Below, in pieces: positions 25,801 through 38,552 of a DNA stretch of 64,000 nucleotides; the first letter of the stretch is position 1; every line of letters begins with the position of its first letter. The position numbers and the translations under genes were made by a program. A model generated the notes under the pieces. The model was not told the DNA's origin. It did not search any database and saw only the letters and a list, made by a program, of their open reading frames with translations. The stretch lies in the NCBI GenBank assembly GCA_023079485.1, contig CM041084.1:23340609-23404608 (forward strand), in the 5' to 3' direction. This DNA is from Archilochus colubris (taxonomy: Eukaryota > Chordata > Aves > Apodiformes > Trochilidae).

Positions 25801-27616
25801 CAGATTATGTTAATTGAAGATATTTAAAAGTATTTCTTCTAATGAGGAACTTATACCAAAATGAGAGAGAAGTTGAAAGAACAAAGAAAAAAAGCACTGA
25901 AAATGCCTCTGCCCTATTCACTCAACCCCCACAGATGAGGATCAATCCTATAAAGATCTGCACACAAGAAGAGCCTTTACATGAAGCTCATGAAGTCAGT
26001 ATATGCATTTAACTGGCTTTGGCTCAGGTCCAGAATTTCTTTTAATTTGCATGGGAGTTTCACCTGTGACAAACTTGCAGGATTGAGTTTATTATTCATT
26101 TTGTACAGAACAGAAACAAATGGGACTAATAAAGCTTCAGTAGAAATTTACAAGATTTTTCTGGCTTAATAAATTTAGCCAGGGGGCAATTGCTCTTAAA
26201 CACTAGATACAGAAAAAGGGATCCTAATTTCCATTGGAATGCAAATTCTGTAAACATTTTATCAGAATTTAAGACCTTCCATGTTACAAGTTTTTAAAAA
26301 TATGGGCTTCATGGCTGGTCTTTTTCCCATTCCCAGTCATTCACACGTGGCCATACATGCTCCTTGGCTATCACATAATTTCTTTTCCTAACCTGTCATC
26401 AGAGCATATGCAAGGAAAACTAAAAATGTCTATTTCTCAGGTGCTTTCATCCTCCAGTTCTTCAGGTAAATGTCTAACACAGGTTTCTTCATTTTTCAGC
26501 AAGTTCACATGTCACTGTGAGCCATCCGTTTAAAGATGAGTGCACATGGAGTGAAGTATTCTACAGACTGGACAGCTCTTTCAAGTATTTCCTTTAAACT
26601 CTTCCACACACATGCAAAAGTAAACAAATAAAGGATTACTTGCAGAGTTTGGCAATAAAGAGGAGCTGTTAGTAGCATTTTGAGATGGAAGTAAGTTTTA
26701 TTCAACTGTTTTATTACTTTGGGGCAAAGGCAACTATTTCTTTTGGGGTGTCTGTTAGCAGCATGAGATGAGGGTTTACATTATAGTGCATGGATAGTTT
26801 TCAGTTAAATTAAGCATTTTGTAAATTATAAATACATGACAAAACTATATTTCAGTTGTTCTGCAACGAAGTGTTTTGCATTTCTGAAAGAAATGAGCAA
26901 ATTATAATAAATCCTGTGAAACGAGGCCTGGTTCCTAGAGTGCCCGAACATTTTGACATCTAAGCAAATGAAAACAAAGTACATCTACCTCTGGAAGCAA
27001 AGGAGAGCGTGCTCTGTGATGCCCAGGCAGCCAGTGTCAGCTCAGGCTGAGCTGAGGAAGATGAGGACAGCAGTGTGGTGGCTCCTGAGGCTCTGCAGCT
27101 TCCAGCTCAAAGCCCAGGCAGAGCCAGCGGGCATCTGCCTGGAAGGAGACAGGGCTGGCTCACATCTGCTTGCAAACACTGCATGGATTTACAAAGCCGG
27201 GGACACAGATTGTTTAAGATTATAGAGCAAGTCCGTGGCAAAACTGTGGAGGCTTAATTTGCCAGGAAATATCACTTTGGGTCTGTCTTGCTCTTAGGCC
27301 GTTCCCGAAGCTATCTGCTCTTTCTCACTTCAGAAAAACATTGGGTGAGAAGGAAATTGTTCTAAACCTTTCCAAGCCATACAGGAATTGTTTTATTAAT
27401 GCAATTATTTGTATTTCAAGAATAAGTCGAGAGACATTGAGGGCTGAAGGAGTTGCTCCTCACTCTTTTCTCTAATCCATCCTCAAACCCTACAACCATC
27501 CTACTCACTCCTATTCAGAGAAATAGCACAGCATCTGACACCTCAGATGATGATCTTGAGCCTTTGTACCCTTGACTAAACAGGCAACCCTACACACCAT
27601 ACAGGCTCACAGAATC

Positions 27617-27650
27617 AGCACAGTCTAAAAAAGCCTTTTTGGACTGTGCT
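27617..27650. repeat. 34-bp near-perfect palindrome
   Basis: AGCACAGTCTAAAAAAG is followed immediately by CCTTTTTGGACTGTGCT. The two 17-base arms are complementary at 15 positions with no spacer. It could extrude as a cruciform or encode a tight RNA hairpin on either strand, and its function is unknown. Confidence 0.85.
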
Positions 27651-29131
27651 CAGCTTGCCTGTTCCAGTGACACACTACTATTTTATTTATTTTTTCAGTT
27701 TCCATCTTTTCTCCATCTAAGATAAACAAGCGCCCCTCACAGTTCTTCTTTAAAGCTTCCATTTAATGTGTAGTCAAGGAAAAGCCAAATTTTCACATTG
27801 TGAAATGTATGTAAAGCAATCGGGCATCATTATTTATGTACTATTGATACACAAAATTTTATGCTTCTTGCCCTATGGGCTTTTAATTAAGGTGTCACAG
27901 GCCTATCAATTATATCAACTGCCATAATATGTAACTTCTGAGTGTGAGCACTTAGTAGTGGCACTGGCCTATCAAATACATATTTTTTCACCCACATGGC
28001 AAATACACAACAGCAGGAGTCAGAAAATAAAATGGGATTCGAAATTTAAGGAGTCAAGAGTAATTAAACTCTACAGATAAAGGAAACACATTAAGAAGAT
28101 GGACGATCTTGGTAAAGATATGGCTGCATGAAGGGGAAAAAAGGCAAAGGAGAAAGAAAGACATCATCACACTGCTAAGATGATTTAGGAAACAAGGTCC
28201 CAAATCACAAAATAACCCAGGCTTAGGGTAGTCACTACATTTGAGAATCAGTCATTATCCAAAGTGTCACTTTCTGATGATCTTCAATCAGTATCTCAAT
28301 GCCTAAATCATAAAGAATATAGGATTAGAAGAAAAAACCAACCAAACAAAAAGACACTGGTTGCTTGCATTAATAAGTACCCATGCAATGGACATTTCTG
28401 AGGATGCGCAGCCGTGGGCCGTAAGGTGTTTCCTACCATCCAAAGGTGTTTCCTTTGCACTGCACCCAGTGCAAAGCTGGAATGAGAACTGCGCCCCTGG
28501 AGCTTTTCCTTATGGTCCATTTTGGTTTGAGAGCCTCATGATCACCCCAGGTCCCTGCAGCAGTAGGATATTCATGAAATAAAACTCCTAAGTTATTCCA
28601 GGAAGCTGACCTCTACCATTTTACACAGGATATTAAATAGACCCCAGCTGTCTCCACTTAGAAGTGACTTAGTTCATCTGTCTCATAAAGGTCCATTCAG
28701 CTGCTTTCTGAGTTATCACAGTATTGAAGTTACTTTCTGTGAAGAAGTCTAACTTTCTGATGATTTCCCTTGTTTACTTTGCATGCAGGCTGTCTTGGTT
28801 TTCAGACGTCACAACTGGCATCTACATGTTCTGAAACAAGAATCTGTCTCTGGATTATGAAAATATTTGATTAAGAAATAACCATCTCAAGTCCATTTAG
28901 GAGAAACATACACAGTTGAGTATTTCTTTTTTTTTCTAAATCCAGGGAGACACAGTACTCTTCACTTCCATGAATGCCTCTGTATGCAAGCCCCAGAGGT
29001 ATACGATTACTGATCTAAGCACAGTACTGTCTCTGTGATTTTGCTCCAGAAAGCAGAAAAGTGACATGGATGTAGATTTTCCAAAGCTCAGTAACACTTT
29101 TTCAAGGTTGTGAAAATGACATTGATCATTA

Positions 29132-29485
29132 GAAATCACAGAATGGCAGGATGGATGGGACCTCAACAATCACGTGGTCCAACCTTTTTAGGTAAGAATA
29201 CAATTTAGATGAGATGGCTCAGCACCCTGTCAAGCTGAGTGTTACAACTGTCCAGTGTGGGGAATCCATTCTGGGGAGATTATTCCAATGTCCCACTGTT
29301 ACCATAGGGAAGAATTTTCTTCTAGTGTCCACTTGGGATCTCCCCAGGAGTAACTTGCACCCATTACCCCTCATCTCTTCTGGCAACTCCTTGTAACAAG
29401 GATATCTCCATCTGCTTGGTAGCTTCTCATTTAAGTATTGAAACATGGCAATAAGGTCTTCCCTAAGCCTTCTTCTCTCAGACAT
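29132..29485 (-). mobile_element. CR1 LINE fragment, 3' end, degenerate
   Basis: Read on the minus strand this stretch translates to CR1 ORF2 C-terminal sequence: ERRRLREDLIAMFQYLNEK, GNGCKLLLGRSQVDTRRKFF and VGHWNNLPR, followed by degeneration. The left end has the CR1 3' consensus (aatcacagaatggcagg, gggacctcaacaatca, tggtccaacc). The RT C-terminus is partly in frame but diverged. The copy is 5'-truncated and lies in CDK6 intron 2 in the same orientation as the gene. Confidence 0.9.
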
Positions 29486-30439
29486 GATAATCATGTCCAT
29501 TAAAAAAATTTCAGTTAAATTATTTAAAGAACTCAAACAGGTTTTTTTAACAAGAGCCTCCATTTAAAAGCTGACAAGATGATACTGCAATATTTTTGTA
29601 TGAAAATTGAATTGGTCTGGGATGAATGAGTTCTGGAACTCAGAGAATAATGCAATTTTGGGATAGTAATTTCATGCTTGAAAGAAGAAAGACCAAAGTG
29701 AGCTGAAATTTTACAAGATTTGAAAAATTTAAAACATGACTAATATTAAAAGAAGACAAAGTCCATAATCTGAATATTCCCTAAAGCCTTTAAAAATATA
29801 TATTTGTACTGAACAGCAGAAGAAAAAAATGCCATCTATTAAAAAAATTAGTTCAGCTGCTTTTCAATATTGACATTCCCTGCCCAATTGCCTGCTGCAG
29901 CAGGCTCTGTTCCAGTTAGGTTAAGCCATTGCATGTTTACTCTTTGTATATTGCCTGGGCTCTTTGCCACTCACATCAGGCTTTGTAATTTTCATTTACT
30001 CTTTCCAGAACACATTTAATAAAATTTACTATTTAGTTATATTTAGGAGAGAGAGGACATTTCAGCTCTAAGTTCCAATATTCAATGTCATGTAACATTT
30101 AAAAACCAATTAGCTTTTGGATTTCTTTTTCCCTGGATTGACCTCATTTGCTTTCAATATTTTCTATTAACTTTAAATAAGAAAACTGTTCAGACATTTT
30201 TAAAGCATAGAGTTTAAATTAACTGAAGTCCTACATGTCTAGAAATCCTCAACCATGTTAGAAAATAATTATTCTGAACTACCTGGTATAAATTAAATCA
30301 ACTCTTGAAATTTTCATTGTTCTTTTTCACATGCACACACATATGCAACAGGCATTTCCAAGCAGCTGAACAGAGCTCCTTTTTTGTTTTACTACAACTA
30401 TATTGTTTTAGTAGTTCCAAATTGCCCTACACAAGGACA

Positions 30440-30500
30440 GAAGTTGGACTCGATTATCCTGATGGGTCCCTTCCAACTCGGCATACACTATGATTCTATA
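30440..30500 (+). mobile_element. CR1 LINE 3'-terminal fragment
   Basis: This is a short match to the last 60 or so bases of CR1 in plus orientation: gaagttggactcgatta, then gatgggtcccttccaac, ending in a single tatgattct-type terminal unit. It is the only clear CR1 in the window facing the plus strand, opposite to CDK6. Confidence 0.8.
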
Positions 30501-33500
30501 ATAAAAAAGCTGTTTTCAAGCTTTGTAAGTCAAGCTATAAAAGAATTAGCTTCAAAAGACACTCAACATAAGAAACGATGGAGCAGAATATGCCAGCATT
30601 ATTGCCTGACTTCGATTTTGCAGACTACTATGGAGCAATGTGGGCTGACATGTTTTAAGCTTCTGAAAAGTAAAACTTTAAATTAAAAAAAATAATAATT
30701 CCAATAGATAAAAGTATGGTAGCACTGCTTTCCAAGTACTCAGTATGTTTGGAAAAAAACTCAGTTTTTTGACAATTCAGAGTAAAATGTAAGTCAGACA
30801 ATACAATTTCCCAACTAATTGCAATTGAACAATCACAACATTTGCTCAAAAGCCATTTGAGGCAATGAAATTATGGGTAGCACCAGAATTTGATCAATAA
30901 TGAGATACTTGGCTCACTTAGTGGCAAATCCTTTACGAGCCCAGTATGGCACAGTGAAGGGAAATCAGAAATATACACAGGAGAAACTACATCTGAGACA
31001 TCTTTGAAAAAGGCCTTAAAACACTTGTGGGCTGCATGGCTAGACGTCTCCAACACCCATCTTCAGCTACCTTCCCTCTTGTAAAAGATTTAAAAGTTTT
31101 GACCAAAATGGCTTCTGCTGGACATTAAAACTGGGTACAGGATAACAAGGCAATGCCCTCCCATTCCAGCTACATCATGTTCCCCTTAGTACTTTAATGC
31201 TAAGTGCAAACTGGAAACAGATTGTCTGAAGCTGATATATTTCACAGAAAACCCCCACTATGCTATTAGGAAAAGCACATAATTTTTGCCAGCTCTGGAG
31301 AGTTTGAGGAATCAATGTATTTAAACTATTCTGCTACATCTAGTACCAAGCAGAAGCTATAGATCCAAACCAGGATTTCCAGTGGCTGTACAGAGCAACA
31401 CACCAGAGAAAAGTGTATGACCCAAGTGACAAAATGTGCTGATACAAATCTCCACTTATGTACTATTATGGTAAAGCTAAGTATTTTCATATCCTTCCTC
31501 TTGACTGTTGAATTCTTGATTACCTCTATTTCTTAATCTCTTTTCTAAAGCCTACATCAAGTTTGGGAACCATTCCTTTCCCAAAAATCCAGATTTAATT
31601 ACTGCAGACACTATGACAGTGTGTCTTCAATATAATTTCTTAAACCAGCTACTGCAAGACTATGCAGAGAATGATTTCTTTGTTCTTCAGAAACAGCTGG
31701 TTCACTGATGATGCCTGTAAGTTTTGCCTTCAAACCTGATTTGTCCACTCTATTATGAACCAGGGTTGAAATTATCCTTTATTATTGTTTTAGTAAACAT
31801 GACTGTCCAGCTTCTTCCAGAAATATGGGCTAAATATCCTTTCACTGATCTAGAGAATGGTGGAAGATTTAAATTTTCTTTCTATGACTTAAACTATTTT
31901 TGCTGCAGAATGGTCTTGTCCACTCTCAACCTTGGGTTACAAGAAACCAAGCAACCTTTGAAAAGTATTTTCTTACAGACATCACAATAACCTATTGATC
32001 CGGGACATTTCATTATGCTTAAAATGTCTTCTAAAAAGACTACCTCATCCGTGTTATTCACCTATCTGGGTTTTATCTATAGCCACAAATACCTTGTAGT
32101 CAAATGGGTGACCTGACGCTTCTGTGAAACTCTTAACTGTTCTCACTGTTGTACTGCCATGGTCTTCAGGTCTAGTCTCATTTCTTTTTGTATTTTTCCA
32201 CTACTGCATAAAGATTTGCTTTTGAAATATGCACCACCTCTAAAAAAGAGTCTTAAAAAAGAATCAAGTCTAAAAAAGATGCTTTAATCTGATAAAATAA
32301 AATTTTAAAGCAATAAAGCCTTAATTTCTTAAGAAGAGATTCAACATGCTTAACAAGAAGCATAAAATTATGTAATGACAGGCAACTTTTTTTTTTTAAT
32401 TTTAAATGATGCTACAAATGTAAAGAGAATGTGATGACAGGATTCTGTGCAATGAAGAGATACTGGTGCTCAGTTCTGGAGAAGTACTAACTTGTCTGAG
32501 CTCTTCCAAGAATGCCAAATCTTTTAAGTTTAATGAGACGTTTAATTTTGATTTTCAGGTTACAGTCATTGATTCAGATCTGTCTGGATATAGGTATTAA
32601 TGCTTTCACCAAAACCTGTTGCTCAGTGTTCTATAGAAACAGGGATGAACACTATGGCAACAAATTGATTAGAGATGTCTGCAAGGAAACCACGCAGATC
32701 AGTGGGTAGATCTATCTCCATTAACAATCTAAAAGGTTAGCTAAGGATAAACAACACACTAATTAAAAGTGCAGATGCTGCTCAATCTCTCGTGTCATAA
32801 AGATCACAAATACAAGCAAAGTATCCTGTTAGATAAAATTAACAAAACAAGATTCACCTTATAACCTACTTTCTAGTAGAGAAAAAATAATACAGCTCAT
32901 TAACTTTCAACATCCTGAAGAAACCTGAAATCCATAAGAGTCTAATGCTGTGGTAGTGAATAAGTTAGACATAAAATTTCAATGCTGTAGAGCAAACAGA
33001 AAGTCTCTAATTGTATCTACAGAAACATTTTATCCTGAAGATGGGAGCTGTGCATAGCACTAAAATGACAGTGTGATGCAACCTCGAGTTCAGAGGTAAC
33101 CACAGCACTGTACAAATTGCCCAGGTGAAAACAGAGATAGACATCAAATATTTCAGATGCTACATATTAAGGTAGAGAAGAATTATTTGTGGTGCTAAAA
33201 GGGAATGTAATTAGGAGGAGAGGAACAGGTCAACAGAACCTCTTGAGTCTACATCAATAAAAAAACTCCTGATGAACGAAATCTTTTTATATGCCAGTCT
33301 GGTGAACTTAATAGCTGCAGCACCTAAAATCTGAATGGTAAAGCCTCAAATGTGAATGCCTGATGGGACACCTTTTCTGCCTGTCCTATTGTGGTTTTGT
33401 TCATCTCAACATTAGGAATTTATGATTTGAGCAACTAAGGCTGTTTGAATCAGTGCAGCTCTAGGGGCTTTAACTCCACTAGTGGAAACTCAAGTCTTAA

Positions 33501-33585
33501 ATTTACATCAGCATTCTTGGATTAGCTGGAAGATGTGGATGCAATAACCCTGTTAGTAGCAACTGTTAGGCTGCTCTCACAGCTC

Positions 33586-33795
33586 ACAGAATCACAGAAG
33601 TACCTTGGCTGGAAAAGACCTTCAAGATCATCACATCCAACCATTAACCTCACACTGCCAAGTTCTTAGCTAAACCATACCCCTGAGTATGATGTCTGTA
33701 TGGCCCTTAAATAAACTACAACCATGGTGACTCCACTACTTCCCTGGGCAGCCTGTTCCAGTGCCTGATAACCCATTTGGTGAAGATGAACAATT
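33586..33795 (-). mobile_element. CR1 LINE fragment, 3' end, degenerate
   Basis: The left end reads cacagaatcacagaagtacc, then ggctggaaaagaccttcaag and atcacatccaaccattaacc. Further right come the ctccactacttccctgggca and gcctgttccagtgcctgat segments typical of the CR1 3' region in reverse complement. Several frame disruptions are present and no coding frame remains. It lies in CDK6 intron 2, same orientation as the gene. Confidence 0.88.
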
Positions 33796-36149
33796 AACTG
33801 TGCATATTGGTTTTCAGAAAATAATAAAAGAGTAACCAGAAGATGATCCACTACTGCAAAATCAGAGCACTTAAAGATCCATCTTTTCTGGAGAATACCA
33901 TCCGACTATAATTTATTGAAGGGATGATATTTACTATGAGGCACATGGATATTATACGCTAAAACTCCACAAGAGATTTTTTGGGAAATGTATTTGATCA
34001 CCAATGAGGGTAACTGCAAAACAAAAGACCGAATATAATACAAAATACTGTCAATCTCAATAATCTAATTTAATCTTTAATATACAGCATAAACCCAACA
34101 TAATATATTTATATGATGAGGAAAGGGCTAGAAAGTCAAAGCTAGGAGCGAGAGAATGGGTAAGTTTTACCAAGACTTACTAAAATTGATACAATTTTAA
34201 CACTGCTACAACTTCTCCATGAGAAACCTACCACATTTCTATTTATATACTGGATTTAATTTTAAATTTATCCAAAATGCTTTTGATAAAGTTTGTGGTA
34301 GCTCTCACATCCTATATCTGTTTTAAATATTTTTAAATGTACAGTTACATATTTCCATGCATTAACAGTTTCCAATTTTTTTGTAGAAACACTCCCAAGG
34401 AGTCTAATTCCTTGCAAGAGTGAGTGCAAGTTAAATGTGACATTCAATGGCTTTACAGCCCTCCCTTTTTATGGGGAAGGAGCAGAGTGGACAAAGTCGT
34501 CTGAGGTTGTTTCACTCTGGTGGTAGCTGTGTATCCAAACGAGTCCGCCCCCAAACATTTAAGCACCCTGAGTACATTCCCAACTTCTACTGCCAAGTTA
34601 AAATGAAAACGGTCTTAGTTAAGAAATGATTGAGGTGGTTTGCTCTAATCAAATTAAACCAGCCAAATGTTCTTTTCAAAGGTAACTGTCTACTCTGCAG
34701 CTGTATGCAAAATACCACATCAAAAAAAAAAAAAGAAAAAGAAAAAAACCTGATAGAATTCTACCCCTACAGTAGAGCTCTGGCTCACTGCTGAAGAGAA
34801 ACAAAAGCAATAGTGGAGCTAGGAACTACATTTACAGCAACCTCCCAGAAATATGTTAACTTAAGAAACAGTGGACAAAGTACTGAAACTTCCCAGTTTA
34901 TAATTAATTGATTGCAAGGAGAAGGGAATTCTCTGACATTGTTAAACAGCAAGAGATATCTTTAGTTATTTATCATAGCAGCCACACTTCAAATAGATAT
35001 TAAAACACTAGCCAAAGCTTCACATAAAAGAGAGGGGGGAAAAATATCACATAGGCTTTTCCATTATATTTCTCACTTCCTTTCTCTGTTTCTGTCAAAA
35101 CATGTAACATTCTTCACTGACTGATGTTGCAAAAGTCCAAAATCAAAAGGTTTCATTTAAACTCAATATGATTCATCTGCACTAAAATTGAGTATACAGT
35201 CATTAAATATCCTGTGAAGATGAATTCATATGTGAGTTAGTTTTTAATTTCCTTTTACTAAGAAAAGATCAGTCACCTGTTAATGATAATCCAGAGTGAT
35301 AACCACTCGGTGTTAGTATGAACACTTTCCAAACTGTATGGCACTTTTTGCTAAGTTTGTAACTGTTTGTTAGGTATGTCATGGGAAATCTACCCCAGGC
35401 ACACTGTAGTACCTCTATTTAGGTACCCAAAATCATCACCTTGTCCTAAATTATGGGGGATGTTTTTCAGGTCAGAGATCCATCCTCCAAAAACCTAAAA
35501 ATACATTCATAGCATCACATGGAAGACTTTCTTATTACTCAGCCCTTGTTCTGATCAAGAAAATACAACTGATTTTAAAAGGATTATTTAGCAGAACATT
35601 TCCTTGTGAACAGCTTCTAAGGATGGGATATATTTTCAAAGGCTAGGGGTAAACAGGAAAATCAATACGATAATTTGAATGCAACGAGGTATTTTGATAT
35701 AGACAGAAAATCAATGTTTCCACTCTTTGATTATCATCTCATCAAAAGCCTCCCAAATGGAGGTTTTCCAAATGGAAAATGTCAAAGTACATGATGGAAA
35801 AAAAGACTCATCGGAAAATTCTAAACTGGGTTGTTTTTTAAATACAAACACTTCATAGTATAAAGGTACAGCTGTTAAATAATCATGTCTGTAATTTAAA
35901 ATAATTTTTTTTCAGAATATAGCAAGAATATATTAAGAACTGATATAGGATGAGAAATTTCCTCTCTTTTAAATGAAAAAACAGCTTTGTTATACATATA
36001 TATGGGCACAGTAATCTTTTAGTAATTTTTTTGATCATTAAGAATCAGCTTGTCCGGCAAAACTGGGAAACAGCTACATTTCATAAACAAACCAAAAACC
36101 AAATGCTCTATGTACAGCTGCAAAGTTTTGGAATGAACAGCAGCTTCTA

Positions 36150-36204
36150 AGGGTTATCAAACTTTATAAACTTTATAAACTTTAGGGTTATCAAACTTTA
36201 TAAA
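36150..36204 (+). repeat. Short nested tandem repeat
   Basis: AGGGTTATCAAACTTTATAA occurs at 36150 and 36184 (34-bp spacing), with a CTTTATAAA unit repeated in between. It lies in CDK6 intron 2. Confidence 0.85.
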
Positions 36205-37864
36205 ATATTTTCTTTCAGAATAAATTTATTTCAGTAGTAAGTCAACTAAGCATTACTACAAAGACAAATAACCACTCTTTATGCCAAATTCATATTTTTT
36301 CTATACCATGATAGTTATATTATTTATTCTTCACGATTTGTTTTAACATTTGATGGAAAAAATCTCTAGAAATAAGGCTTCAGTTAATGTAATACATGAA
36401 TGGGAATCAATATCTGTGATTCATCTTCCTATGTATATTGTCCCTGAACTCCATTCAGAAAAGCATTTTAGAGTTCAGTGCCTACTTAATATCATAGCTA
36501 TTTCTATTTGATAATGCACTTACATCTCTGCTACACTTTAAACAATGACTTAAATCCCACCTGAGAGACTCACTCAGCTCTTGCTAAATCACAGCCTCCA
36601 GCCTGCTGTTTTTCAAACACCTGGAAAGTGAGCACTTTCCTTCTCCCTGCCCTGGTCTGCACGTCAGTCAGCAGTAGGTACCATGAAGCAAACTGCAAAG
36701 TCCCAATTAATCTTCTTCGTCCCCTGTTTGCTAGGGTGGAGCATCCACTGTCCTGTCCTTTTCAAAGGTCAGCTTCAAATTCTGGAACCCATTCCATGAA
36801 CCCAAGGGATGCTGACGCTTTGCCTGGCAGTCACAGGTTGTCTCCAGCAATGGTTCTGGTGAAATGAGTTGGGTTTCCATTTTGGCCAGGATCCAGTAAG
36901 ACCAGATCTCTCTGAGAACAGCACAGACACAACCATCCACAGACTTCAAGAAGAAAGGGAGCACTGGAGATTATCTGAAATGACTAACATTTACTCACAC
37001 AAAGACTGGAAACATTTTTTTTGTAAAAAGCTTAGATTCAGAATAAGATAAAATACTTTTTGAGAAAGCTTGTACTCATTCCAGAAACTGAATTTCCTAA
37101 GGCTTAGAATGCTATTCCATACTCAACCCTTCCTTCCTGACATGCTCTTATCTTGTCCTGTTTCTGGCAGAACATGTATTTAAACTAAATCATCACATCC
37201 ATTACTAATAAACAATTCATATGGACAGGAAGAATATAACTTATTTTCCCTGTATGTGCTCATTCTGCATACTGCAGGGTTGCAAAAAGATGATGAAGCA
37301 CCAGCATTCATGTGCACTCACTTTACAATGTCCTCTGACAAAAAACTTCTCCAAATCCCACCTACTGCCAAACCCTGTTCAGTGTCGACCACATCATTGC
37401 CCTTTATCCTCCTGTCAACAAAGAACTTGCATTTCCAGGTAGGGAGCCCCTCCCTCCCCAAGACCTTTGCAGTGGCTGATCAGTGCAGGTACCATCTCCC
37501 TTCCCCTCCATCCACCACTGCTCCCCAGCCTGGAAATGCCTCTCTCCCGCCAAGGCACTTCCTGTCTTCACATCTGCCTTGAAGACCATCCTGTTTGTGT
37601 TAGACTAAAACTGACTCTGAAGCTCATTCAGTTTTTCCTTCCCATTACTCATCCACCTCATCTACCCCAGCTGAGACTCATCTGCCACATTAATCCCTTT
37701 AACCTTGGCAAGTTTCAAGTTCAGTTTCTTCTGCCTCACTCCATCTCTCCATCTTACTTTACTATTTCTGAGTGCAAGACACTCCCTATACCCAGCAATG
37801 CAGAGGTGACCATTTCTTTCTCTCCAGGGACCTGCCAGATGCCATGGGAGTGGTGCTACAGGGG

Positions 37865-37885
37865 AAAAAAAAAAAAAAAAAAAAA
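37865..37885 (+). repeat. A21 homopolymer
   Basis: 21 consecutive A follow GGGG, at the right end of a C+T-rich segment in CDK6 intron 2. Confidence 0.95.
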
Positions 37886-38311
37886 GTATCGCACAATACA
37901 GCACACTGCTGATGTGTAAGAATGATATCACAGACCAGTTTAACACTAGCTTGGCAGAAAAAGGAAGTAAGGAAGGAAACAGATTCACTGGAGACAAACA
38001 CCCCCAAAACCAGAAATGTTTCGCTTGACAGGAATGGAACACCTCAATGTTTTTTTTAAAACTTACTAACAGCACAGTAATAAAGCCAGCAGTCAATGTC
38101 AGCATCACCACAAACTGGAAAGAGAAACAAAATTAGCAACTGCATTTTGAAATTATTATTTCCCTCTAATTATTTTCCCTCTATATATTCCCATATAATT
38201 TCAGTTTAACAAACAGAACAAAGCAGAACAACTAACTGCAAGTTCAAATTTTCTTGCAAAGAGTTAACTAGGGCTGCTACAGAAATGTTCTGAAGATCAG
38301 GTTAGACAGGG

Positions 38312-38552
38312 AATCACAGAATCATAGAATGGTTCTGGACCAATTGGGAGGAACCTTAAAGATCATGTAGTTCCAACACCCCTACCACAGGCAGGGACAC
38401 CTCCCACCAGACCAGGCTGCTCAAAGCCCCATCCAACCTGGCTCTGAACACTTCCAGGGAAGGGGCATCCACAACTTCCTTGGGCAACCTGTGCCAGTGT
38501 CTCACCACCCTCAAATTAAAGAATTTCTTCCTAATATCTTCTAAATCTTAAA
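38312..38552 (-). mobile_element. CR1 LINE fragment, 3' end
   Basis: The left end reads aatcacagaatcatagaatg with two terminal 8-mer-like units. It is followed by the accttaaagatcat and gttccaacacccctac blocks, ccagaccaggctgctcaaag, ccaacctggctctgaacac and cctgtgccagtgtctcacca. This is a canonical CR1 3' end in reverse complement, less eroded than the 33.6-kb copy but without a useful open frame. It lies in CDK6 intron 2. Confidence 0.92.

Larger units (their letters stand above)
19825..29131. other. CDK6 intron 2, central part
   Basis: The segment holds the 47-bp tandem duplication (20432), the A20 tract (22787) and the palindrome (27617). Otherwise no gene or transposon is recognised. Short open frames look random. 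Confidence 0.7.
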
